Origin: Salmonirosea sp038204185
Lineage (GTDB): Bacteria; Bacteroidota; Bacteroidia; Cytophagales; Spirosomataceae
NCBI GenBank assembly: GCA_038204185.1
Contig: JBBRDE010000001.1
Coordinates: forward strand, 9,154-73,153
DNA: 64,000 bases
Direction of reading: 5' to 3'
Program-made: the position numbers and the translations under genes
Part shown: positions 25,322 to 32,304 of the stretch, piece by piece
How positions within the stretch are numbered: the stretch's first letter is position 1
How the letters are laid out: every line of letters starts with the position of its first letter
Notes under the pieces: generated by a model
What the model saw: the letters and a program-made list of their open reading frames with translations, nothing else
Told to the model about the DNA's origin: nothing
Database searches by the model: none

Positions 25322-26164
25322 CTATTCCAGTAGTCCGGCCGGCATTTTTTCAATCGGGCGCACCTGAATATTTCGATAGTAGACTTCGGCCCCCTCCGAC
25401 TGAATCTGGATTTTACCTTTGGTGAGTGGCTGCATTGTACCATTCACGAGATGTCGGGTATTGAGTAGTACCATATTGACGGTACCATTGGTCACGTGGA
25501 CACAGGTGCCGCCTACGCAGTACAGGTCTACCACATTCCATTGGCCCGAGGGCTTCTCGGCGTCGGGGTATTTGAGGCATGAACGTCCGTTAGCGGTTTT
25601 ATCCTGAAAGAGAACAGGGGAATTGCCCGGCGCATACACATACTTCCCCTTCTCATTTTTGCGGGCAGAGATGTCTGTGGCCACATTCATCACGCCCCAA
25701 TAGTCGCCGGTATCGCCCTCCTGAATCTGTAACTCAAACGATTCCATCCACAGCATGGGGGTACCATGCGCACCCACACTATGGTATAGCAGACCACTGT
25801 CGCGGGGTTGGCCCAGTTTGGGTGGCCATTGTAACTCGCCCCATTTGAATTCCAGCTGCAAATGGTAATTTTCAAAATCGGCCAGAGTGTTGATACCGCC
25901 AAAGGTTTCTCCAGAGACGCGCAGGGCCGGTTTGCCATCCACCTTCACCACCGAAAATACCTGGTTAGGATCTTTATTCAGTCCAATGGGACCAGTTTTG
26001 GCCGATTTATCTTTGGTATAAGGCGCATCCAGGTAGGTTTCCCAGCCTTTCAGATTTTTTCCGTTGAAAAGAGATGTCCACTCATTACGTTTTTTCGAAG
26101 ATTGAGCCGAAAGAGTAGAACCTGAAAGTAGGATAATACTAAACCAAAAAAGTAGCGATTTCAT
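25322..26164 (-). CDS. DUF1080 protein, second copy (3-keto-disaccharide hydrolase family)
   Basis: A 280-residue exported protein. ATG 26164 gives a clear signal peptide (MKSLLFWFSIILLSGSTLSAQ); the frame is open further upstream without need. DUF1080 motifs are WTSLFNGKNLKGWETYL, LEFKWGE, DSGLLYHSVGAHG, ESFELQIQEGDTGDYW and a C-terminal IQIQSEGAEVYYRNIQVRPI. It is longer than the copy at 22171-22896, with an insertion around the middle containing APGNSPVLF, and belongs to the subgroup with the QEGDTGDYW signature. As above, the expected activity is cleavage of 3-keto-glycosides in the periplasm, inferred from the family. It is monocistronic. Confidence 0.87.
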   Translation of the reverse strand: MKSLLFWFSIILLSGSTLSAQSSKKRNEWTSLFNGKNLKGWETYLDAPYTKDKSAKTGPIGLNKDPNQVFSVVKVDGKPALRVSGETFGGINTLADFENYHLQLEFKWGELQWPPKLGQPRDSGLLYHSVGAHGTPMLWMESFELQIQEGDTGDYWGVMNVATDISARKNEKGKYVYAPGNSPVLFQDKTANGRSCLKYPDAEKPSGQWNVVDLYCVGGTCVHVTNGTVNMVLLNTRHLVNGTMQPLTKGKIQIQSEGAEVYYRNIQVRPIEKMPAGLLE

Positions 26165-26410
26165 AAATACAAGTAAAGGATAAATCCCGTAAGGCCGGGA
26201 TAAGCGGAAGACTTTCACGGAAAAGGGTTTTTGAATCCCAAAAATACTCACCGGAACCAAAGTCTTATGCTTTTCCTGCCTGGTTCCCCTCCTTTTATAA
26301 ACCTAATAGACTCTTATTCAATCCATTAAAATAAACTAAAAGCCCACCTTATCCCCAGTTGCATTAGCCCAATCCCACCCAAATTGATACGCTGCGGCGT
26401 GAATTTTAAA

Positions 26411-26441
26411 TTTGAAAATCCCCCCCTCAGCCGTAACTTGC
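26411..26441 (+). promoter_or_regulatory. Promoter placing dnaX on a near-leaderless mRNA
   Basis: TTTG (26411-26414), 19 nt, then TAACTTGC (26434-26441) matches the Bacteroidota promoter pattern with one or two differences at the end of the -7 box. The dnaX ATG is at 26446, only 4 nt after it, so transcription should begin at or within a few bases of the start codon. Confidence 0.55.
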
Positions 26442-26445
26442 GGGC

Positions 26446-28197
26446 ATGGATCATTTCGTTGTATCAGCCCGCAAGTACCGGCCCGTCACCTTCGATTCGG
26501 TGGTGGGGCAGTCGCACATTACCACCACGCTCAAGAACGCCATCCGCACCAACCACCTGGCGCAGGCGTTCCTGTTTTGTGGACCACGTGGTGTGGGCAA
26601 AACGACCTGCGCACGTATCCTGGCCAAGACCATCAACTGCCAGAATCTTAGCGACTACATCGAGCCCTGTGGCGAATGCGAATCCTGCGTCAGCTTTCAG
26701 AACAATGCTTCGTTCAACATTCACGAACTTGATGCGGCCTCCAACAACTCGGTGGACGATATTCGGAATCTGATCGATCAGGTAAGGTACCCCCCACAGA
26801 CGGGTAAGTACAAAATTTATATCATCGACGAGGTACACATGCTGTCTCCGGCGGCATTCAACGCGTTTCTGAAAACGCTGGAAGAACCGCCGAGCTACGC
26901 GATTTTCATCCTGGCAACAACGGAAAAACATAAGATTTTACCGACAATTCTATCACGGTGTCAGATTTTTGATTTTAATCGGATTCGCACCAACGACATT
27001 GCGGATCACCTGGCCCACATTGCCGGGAAAGAAGGTATCATAGCCGATCGCGAGGCGCTGGAACTAATCGGTCAAAAGGCCGACGGCGGCCTGCGTGATG
27101 CCCTTTCCATGTTCGACCTGAACGTGACTTTCTCGCCTACTAATGAACTGACATACGCCGATGTGCTGGAAAACCTGCATATTCTGGATTATGATTATTA
27201 CTTCAAAATCACCGATGCGCTGCTGAAAGGCAGCATCGCGGAGTCGTTGCTACTATTTGACGAAATCGTCCGCAAGGGCTTCGATGGGCATTTGTTCGTA
27301 GTAGGTTTGCTGGAACACTTCCGGAATTTGATGGTGTGTAAGGACCCCATCACCATATCGCTGCTGGAAGTGACGGAAGCCGCCCGCGCCAAGTACCTCG
27401 ACCAATCCCGCCGGGCCAACCTGAGTTTCCTCCTCTCGGCGATGAGCGTGGGTAGCCAATGCGATATTCATTACAAAACCTCCAAAAACCAGCGTTTGCA
27501 CGTGGAGCTATGTCTGATGAAAATGGCTAAGCTTCCCGACTTGCTGGCATTAGAAGCTATTCCACCCAATAACGGACAGGCGCCCGAGGCCGAAAAAAAA
27601 AAAGCTGAGCTACCCGTTGCCCTGACGACGGAATCGGAACCACCTGCGTACGGAGTTAAAATTGCTGCTCCGGCGGCACCCGAAGTTTCTCCCCCTCCCG
27701 CCGCGCCCAGCCGCCTGCGCAGCACGTCACATATTACTTCTACAGTGGCAACGGCTGTCCCTACACAGGCTACACATGACGTAAGCCCGTCCAAATCCTC
27801 AATGGCCGAGCCGACCATTGTACTGGACAAGCTACCCCTGACGCTGGACAATGCTGTGCATTTCTGGCAAGAGTTTGCGAAAAAACGACGTATAGAGCGC
27901 AATTCTGCCACGGAGGAAGTTACCCTCAACCGGGATTTTTTACTGGAAAATCAGACGATTAAGATTGCGCTTGACAATGACTTACAGAAAGAAACATTAA
28001 CTGCCCTACGCAGTGAATTGATCTGGTATTTGCGAGAAAGGATCGACGCCCCTACCCTGTCGCTGGATTTTCGGGTGGCCCCCCAGGAAGTGAAGCGGAG
28101 ACCTTATACTGCGCAGGAAAAATTCGCATTTCTGGCCGAACGGAACCCCCATTTACAGGAACTCAAAGAGGCTCTGGGGCTGGATACGGAATTTTAA
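26446..28197 (+). CDS. dnaX: DNA polymerase III subunits gamma and tau
   Basis: A 583-residue clamp-loader ATPase. The N-terminal AAA+ core has Walker A GPRGVGKTT (near residue 46), a zinc-binding cysteine cluster (C-x-E-C-E-S-C), Walker B IIDEVHML, sensor 1 TTEKHK and arginine finger SRCQIFDF, so it is catalytically complete. A proline/alanine-rich linker follows residue 380, then a tau-specific C-terminal region (PLTLDNAVHFWQEFAKKRR) expected to contact DnaB and polymerase. A run of 11 A at codons 383-386 sits exactly between the clamp-loader core and the tau tail; see separate entry. The gene is monocistronic and convergent with coaE. Confidence 0.95.
   Translation: MDHFVVSARKYRPVTFDSVVGQSHITTTLKNAIRTNHLAQAFLFCGPRGVGKTTCARILAKTINCQNLSDYIEPCGECESCVSFQNNASFNIHELDAASNNSVDDIRNLIDQVRYPPQTGKYKIYIIDEVHMLSPAAFNAFLKTLEEPPSYAIFILATTEKHKILPTILSRCQIFDFNRIRTNDIADHLAHIAGKEGIIADREALELIGQKADGGLRDALSMFDLNVTFSPTNELTYADVLENLHILDYDYYFKITDALLKGSIAESLLLFDEIVRKGFDGHLFVVGLLEHFRNLMVCKDPITISLLEVTEAARAKYLDQSRRANLSFLLSAMSVGSQCDIHYKTSKNQRLHVELCLMKMAKLPDLLALEAIPPNNGQAPEAEKKKAELPVALTTESEPPAYGVKIAAPAAPEVSPPPAAPSRLRSTSHITSTVATAVPTQATHDVSPSKSSMAEPTIVLDKLPLTLDNAVHFWQEFAKKRRIERNSATEEVTLNRDFLLENQTIKIALDNDLQKETLTALRSELIWYLRERIDAPTLSLDFRVAPQEVKRRPYTAQEKFAFLAERNPHLQELKEALGLDTEF
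27593..27603 (+). promoter_or_regulatory. A11 slippage-prone run in dnaX
   Basis: Codons 383-386 read GAA AAA AAA AAA, an unbroken A11. Shift by -1 (or one extra A) brings TGA at 27606-27608, giving a 387-residue product. Shift by +1 (one A fewer) adds KLSYPLP and stops at TGA 27623-27625. Both alternative frames therefore end at the border of the clamp-loader core, as expected for a gamma-type short form. Confidence 0.6.
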
Positions 28198-28231
28198 TTC
28201 AGGGGACAGTTGACAATGGAGAGTGTGTTTG

Positions 28232-28867
28232 TTAAACTTCGTTCCTTTCCTTAGCTTCCTTTCCTTTTTCTAAAAAGTACCGGTGGAGTTTCAGTATTTG
28301 CGGAATTAAAGCATTTTCCTGATCATTCTCAACCACAAAATCCGCCAATTTTAGGCGTTCTTCATCTGCAATTTGACGGGCTATGATCGCGCGGATTTCG
28401 GCTTCGGAGCGGTGCGGGTCACGGAGTTTGGTCCGTTCTACCCGCAGATCCAACGGAGCATCGACCACAATGACATAATCCAGCGAATTTTTATCACCCG
28501 CTTTATTCATTAAGGCTGCTTCACGAATCACGTAAGGCTGGTGCGCCTGCTTTTGAAGCCAACGCTCGCTATCGGCAAAAACCTTTGGATGAATGATCTG
28601 ATTGAGCTGTTGCAAAAGTACAGGTTCAGAAAATACGCGCGAGGCCACGTATTTGCGGTTGTAGGTACCTCCGCTCGTGTAAGAATCCGGGCCGAGCATT
28701 GCAAGTACCTCCTGGCGAATGGCCGGGTCGTGATCCGAGAGCCAGTTGGCGCGTTGATCAGCGGCATAAACCGGAACGCTCAGGCACTCGAATATCTGAC
28801 ATACTACGCTCTTACCTGCGCCAATTCCGCCCGTGACGCCTACCTGTATGGGAAGTGAACGTACCAT
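28232..28867 (-). CDS. coaE: Dephospho-CoA kinase
   Basis: A 211-residue P-loop kinase that performs the last step of coenzyme A synthesis, phosphorylating the 3' hydroxyl of dephospho-CoA in the cytoplasm. Walker A is GGIGAGKS (residues 13-20), the DxxR-like AADQRANWL follows, then HPKV and the lid segment. The C-terminal helix is lysine/glutamate-rich and not part of the core. It is the last gene of the conserved cluster nusB, ytxH, DUF1573, yajC, ybbR, coaE, only 6 nt after ybbR, so it is surely co-transcribed. Confidence 0.95.
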   Translation of the reverse strand: MVRSLPIQVGVTGGIGAGKSVVCQIFECLSVPVYAADQRANWLSDHDPAIRQEVLAMLGPDSYTSGGTYNRKYVASRVFSEPVLLQQLNQIIHPKVFADSERWLQKQAHQPYVIREAALMNKAGDKNSLDYVIVVDAPLDLRVERTKLRDPHRSEAEIRAIIARQIADEERLKLADFVVENDQENALIPQILKLHRYFLEKGKEAKERNEV

Positions 28868-28873
28868 ACTCCC

Positions 28874-29572
28874 CTACTGAACTGTGGGGATAGGCCTGAG
28901 CAGCCGGGCTACCTCGAAGCTCACGAAAACCGACGAATGACTGGCTTCCACCAAACGCAGGTTCGGGAGACCCAATGGCACTATTTCGTCGTAGTTGTTT
29001 TGAATCTTTCGGGTAGGAACGTGAAGGTGAATAGTATCAGGGTACTGGCTGAGTAGTGAAGCGGGCCCTTCTATGGAAATTAGGGAGGGAGAGAGATTGA
29101 TCAAACTGGAAATAACGAATCCTGGTCGTAAATCAATTGCCAGGCTATCGATCCGAACGGGTATGATCCGGGTAATTTTTCGCTCAAAGCCCAGTTCGAA
29201 GGTATCCGATACCACATAATTTACTTTTACATCAGGAAAGCGCTCGGCGATTTGGGCCGTGAGGGAAGTTGAATTGATGGTATTGGCGCGCAAGGGATTG
29301 GCAATCGAGTACTCCACGGGACGTTCGGCGAAAGTCAGCCACGATTTGCGAAGCAAATTCCAGCCATCACCCGATACGTTGACCGAAACGGTACTTGGCA
29401 GCGGATGCACAGGTACATACAGACTTTCGTTGTAATTGAAGTGAATGGGATAATCCAACCGCAGGGAATAGTTATCCTGATTCAGAGCCGTCATCAGCCA
29501 GAAAAAGGAAGCTGCCAGTAAGCAACCTGCATACGCTTTAATTTTGCTTTTTCGGGAAGAATTCGTACTCAC
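28874..29572 (-). CDS. YbbR-like domain protein
   Basis: A 232-residue protein with one N-terminal transmembrane helix (about residues 11-30) and an extracytoplasmic region of YbbR-like beta repeats: VSVNVSGDGWNLLR, then IIPVRIDSLAIDL..GF and ISIEGPASLLSQYPDTIHL. YbbR proteins (CdaR in Firmicutes) regulate the diadenylate cyclase CdaA there; the Bacteroidota role is not established. The gene overlaps nothing, lies 6 nt before coaE, and sits in the common Bacteroidota order yajC-ybbR-coaE. Confidence 0.85.
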   Translation of the reverse strand: MSTNSSRKSKIKAYAGCLLAASFFWLMTALNQDNYSLRLDYPIHFNYNESLYVPVHPLPSTVSVNVSGDGWNLLRKSWLTFAERPVEYSIANPLRANTINSTSLTAQIAERFPDVKVNYVVSDTFELGFERKITRIIPVRIDSLAIDLRPGFVISSLINLSPSLISIEGPASLLSQYPDTIHLHVPTRKIQNNYDEIVPLGLPNLRLVEASHSSVFVSFEVARLLRPIPTVQ

Positions 29573-29587
29573 CTTTAATTTTAAATT

Positions 29588-29663
29588 ATAGAATGATAGA
29601 ATTGGTGAATGATAGAATGAAAAAATAGAGCCTATTCTATCATTCTAACATTCTATCATTCAC
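29588..29663. repeat. Double inverted repeat between ybbR and yajC
   Basis: Four related arms occur: tagaatgatagaat (29588-29601), gtgaatgatagaatg (29605-29619), attctatcattcta (29634-29647) and cattctatcattcac (29649-29663). First pairs perfectly with third over 14 bp and second with fourth over 15 bp; because the cores are alike, a nested cruciform is also possible. It lies inside the operon, so it may be an mRNA hairpin that affects processing or partial termination between yajC and ybbR. Confidence 0.85.
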
Positions 29664-29665
29664 AA

Positions 29666-29965
29666 TTATTTGACAGTTCGGCTGACGGCTGATTTGTCGA
29701 AGGTGAGTTTTACGCCTTTGTCCAAATCCAGCGTTACCGTGGTTTCATCTACCAGGTACACTTTTCCATGCATACCGCCTATGGTAACTACTTCATCACC
29801 CTTCTTGATGCCCGCAAGCAGTTCTTTCTGCTCCTTGGCTTTCTTTTGTTGGGGACGGATCATAAAAAAATAGAAAACCCCGATAATGCCGACCCACATG
29901 ACAACCTGATAAATCATGGCTTGAGAACCGCCGGCTGCAGCCTGGGCAAGAATGGATAGTAACAT
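29666..29965 (-). CDS. yajC: Preprotein translocase accessory subunit YajC
   Basis: A 99-residue single-pass membrane protein. The helix (about residues 17-37, MIYQVVMWVGIIGVFYFFMI) is followed by RPQQKKAKEQKELLAGIKKGDEVVTIGGMHGKV, the diagnostic YajC pattern. It joins SecDF in the inner-membrane holotranslocon and supports protein export. It has the family's normal length. Gene position in the yajC-ybbR-coaE cluster is as usual for Bacteroidota. A hairpin region separates it from ybbR. Confidence 0.95.
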   Translation of the reverse strand: MLLSILAQAAAGGSQAMIYQVVMWVGIIGVFYFFMIRPQQKKAKEQKELLAGIKKGDEVVTIGGMHGKVYLVDETTVTLDLDKGVKLTFDKSAVSRTVK

Positions 29966-30070
29966 GTTTTAAGTTGTGAGTTTTAAGTTGAAAATTGAAA
30001 ATTAGGAGGGCTAGCTTGTGCAAGGCAACGAACCCTGGAAGTTGGAAAAATCAAATGGTAATTTTCAGCA

Positions 30071-30520
30071 TTAATTACTCAGAGTATCCGTCGCCTCGGC
30101 TACGATGCCCTGCAGGCGCAGTTCCGAGTAGGCGGGTTCTGTATTGGCGTACACCGTAATCGTTTTTACCTGTTGCCCGGGCTTACCCTTGCTGTTGAAG
30201 CGAACCTTGATCGCCGATTCTGTATTTGGGGCAATGGGTTCACGCGGCCATTCGGGAATCGTACAGCCGCACGAAGCCGTAACGTTATTGATGATCAGGG
30301 GAAATTGCCCACCGTTCTTGAACCGAAAGGCATGTTCTACAATATCACCCTCCTTGATTTCACCAAATTGGTAGACCGTACTGTCCAGCATCGCCATCAC
30401 CGGAATTTTCTCCTGCAATTCGCTCGTACTGCTTTTCTTATTTTTATCATCACAGGCGTACAACAACAGGGTCCCCAGAGCCATCAGCAGCATCAGGGTT
30501 TTTACAGGCATATTTTTCAT
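30071..30520 (-). CDS. DUF1573 lipoprotein
   Basis: A 149-residue protein with a lipoprotein signal ending in LLYAC-DDKN, so the mature protein is probably lipidated at that cysteine. The rest is one DUF1573 immunoglobulin-like domain: YQFGEIKEGDIVEHAFRFKNGG, then VTASCGCTIPEWPREPIAPN and GQQVKTITVYANTEP. The function of these abundant Bacteroidota proteins is unknown. The start may be ATG 30520 or the methionine three codons later. The gene lies in the nusB-coaE cluster, 32 nt after the ytxH gene. Confidence 0.88.
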   Translation of the reverse strand: MKNMPVKTLMLLMALGTLLLYACDDKNKKSSTSELQEKIPVMAMLDSTVYQFGEIKEGDIVEHAFRFKNGGQFPLIINNVTASCGCTIPEWPREPIAPNTESAIKVRFNSKGKPGQQVKTITVYANTEPAYSELRLQGIVAEATDTLSN

Positions 30521-30552
30521 AATGGACGCTATTAACTAACTACCAGGGTACC

Positions 30553-30855
30553 TCAGTTACTTTGACTCTTTATTTGGGCCATCAGCCGATCTACATCTTC
30601 CAGCAGCCTTTCGGCTTTCTCACGGGCGTCGTTCACTACTTTCTCACCTTCAGCTTTGGCCATGCTTTCGGGAAAATTCTTGCCTTCCATCAAATCTACA
30701 ATCAGTTTTTCCAGTTGCTCGCGGTATTTCGAGAGCCGGAAAGTCAGGCGGTCGCGGGTGATTTCTCCTTTTTGGGGCGCATACAGGACTCCCAGAAAAA
30801 GGCCAGAAGCACATCCGGTCAAAAAGGCTAACAGCGCATTAGTTGTTTTGCTCAT
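30553..30855 (-). CDS. YtxH-like small membrane protein
   Basis: A 100-residue protein with an N-terminal glycine-rich transmembrane helix (LLAFLTGCASGLFLGVLYAPQKG), the YtxH signature ending in L-Y-A-P-x-x-G, then a long charged helix likely to be coiled (about residues 35-95). YtxH proteins are envelope- or stress-associated with no defined activity. Located between nusB and the DUF1573 gene with gaps of 37 and 32 nt, so it belongs to that operon. Confidence 0.8.
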   Translation of the reverse strand: MSKTTNALLAFLTGCASGLFLGVLYAPQKGEITRDRLTFRLSKYREQLEKLIVDLMEGKNFPESMAKAEGEKVVNDAREKAERLLEDVDRLMAQIKSQSN

Positions 30856-30892
30856 GACTTAATAGATTCTATAATTGGAGTGGTACTTGGGA

Positions 30893-32068
30893 TTATTTGT
30901 TATCGATCAGTCCCCGGCCACTTTTTCGAATAACACCCTCCCGTGTGAGTTTTTCGGTCAGTCGATCCAGGTTCCCATTCACAAATTTACCACTTTTAAG
31001 GGTACTATACCGCTTCGCGATTTCAATAAATTCATTTATCGTCACTTTTACGGGTATCGAAGGAAAATGGATCAACTCGGCCAGCGCGGCTTTCATGATG
31101 ATCATGTCCAGCAGGGCGATGCGTTCAGGATCCCAATTTTTGAGTTGTTCGCTGAGGTATCCTTCGTACTGGGCATCGTTTTCGATGGCTTTTTTAAACA
31201 ACTCTTCAACAAAAAAACGATCTTCATCCCAATCGTCAGTCAATTCCGAAAGTTGTATTTTTCCGATATCTGCCGACTTTATGGTTTTGATGGCCATACT
31301 GCGGATAATCTCGAAATGCTCTTCCCAGTACATATCCTGCTGCTCGAAGTATTCGACCGGAATTTCGTGCTTCAATACAATATTGCGCAATACGTGCTGC
31401 ACCATCGCCTGGTCTTCCACTACCGTATGTTCTTTTTTACGACAGTATGCAATATACTCAGGATCAACCCGTAACGCTTCCCGGTAGGTTTTGCGTACCA
31501 CCGCCATATCGTTCGACCAGGAAATGCCTTTACGAATTACGTCGATCTCAAATGGCTCGTGTGCTTTCAGCATGAGCACCACGGCATTGCTATCAAATCC
31601 CGACTGCGTAGGAAACACGGCATCGGCGTCATCGGGCACCGCGCGGAATACGCGCTCTCGATCCAACTGAGCCTGATGCGCCAATTCAAGCAGGAGTGAC
31701 AAGACCCGCAAAAAATCGTCATAAATGCCTTCGGTTTCATTCAAAACCCGGTTTAGGATGGCGTTACGGTCTTTTTGATTCTGTTTTTTATAGGTATCGT
31801 AGGCTTGCCGGGCTGTTTGGAGCGCCTCGGCGGGTATATCTTCATCAGAATTTAACTCCCCCTTTTTGATCAGATCGTCGAGGCTCAGCAGGGCTAGCCG
31901 CTTCAACCCTTCTAACCGCTCATGATTCTGGGGGAGCATGGAATTGAGGTCGGGGAGGTAGGTCTCGGCTATTTCGTCATTGGCCAGCAGTCGATTGGCC
32001 TCGGCGGCAATTTTGCTGGCGTAGAGGGCCTGTACAGTCTTGGAACGTAATAATCGTCGGTTCAGCAT
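30893..32068 (-). CDS. nusB: Transcription antitermination factor NusB (long Bacteroidota form)
   Basis: A 391-residue protein. ATG 32068 is used because MLNRRLLRSKTVQALYASK is the conserved RNA-binding arginine-rich start; the frame is open upstream to 32128 with no homology. The classical NusB all-alpha domain (about 140 residues) is split: an N-terminal part and a C-terminal half (LSEQLKNWDPERIALLDMIIMKAALAEL, then VTINEFIEIAKRYS) separated by an acidic middle. This long form is typical of Bacteroidota. NusB with NusE binds boxA RNA in rRNA transcription. It is first in the six-gene cluster down to coaE. Confidence 0.92.
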   Translation of the reverse strand: MLNRRLLRSKTVQALYASKIAAEANRLLANDEIAETYLPDLNSMLPQNHERLEGLKRLALLSLDDLIKKGELNSDEDIPAEALQTARQAYDTYKKQNQKDRNAILNRVLNETEGIYDDFLRVLSLLLELAHQAQLDRERVFRAVPDDADAVFPTQSGFDSNAVVLMLKAHEPFEIDVIRKGISWSNDMAVVRKTYREALRVDPEYIAYCRKKEHTVVEDQAMVQHVLRNIVLKHEIPVEYFEQQDMYWEEHFEIIRSMAIKTIKSADIGKIQLSELTDDWDEDRFFVEELFKKAIENDAQYEGYLSEQLKNWDPERIALLDMIIMKAALAELIHFPSIPVKVTINEFIEIAKRYSTLKSGKFVNGNLDRLTEKLTREGVIRKSGRGLIDNK

Positions 32069-32174
32069 ATCGGAGTTGATGAGTCTGTGAGTAATGAGAC
32101 TATGAGTTTTTCGCGGCGGCTTTCGCAACTTATCGACTCATAAACCCATTAACTTCTGGACTCTTTTTCGGCTG

Positions 32175-32182
32175 CAAAATTA
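32175..32182 (-). promoter_or_regulatory. Candidate -7 element of the nusB operon
   Basis: A perfect TAATTTTG lies on the minus strand at 32182-32175, about 107 nt upstream of the nusB ATG. A TTG is present upstream but only 14 nt away, so the -33 element is uncertain. It sits in the divergent region with the ABC transporter. Confidence 0.4.
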
Positions 32183-32304
32183 GATTTTTTTGTTAACAAT
32201 CGGAAAGAAACCCCCGAATGAGTCGGGATTTCCTGCAACGTTTTGCCCTACCTTCGTGTTAGGTGTCAAGCACAGTCCTACGTTTCTCCAATTCAACCCT
32301 TCAC

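Noticed and set aside
30875..31487. Two plus-strand frames opposite nusB
   Set aside because: Both overlap a confident NusB gene and have phenylalanine/leucine-rich shadow composition with no family match.
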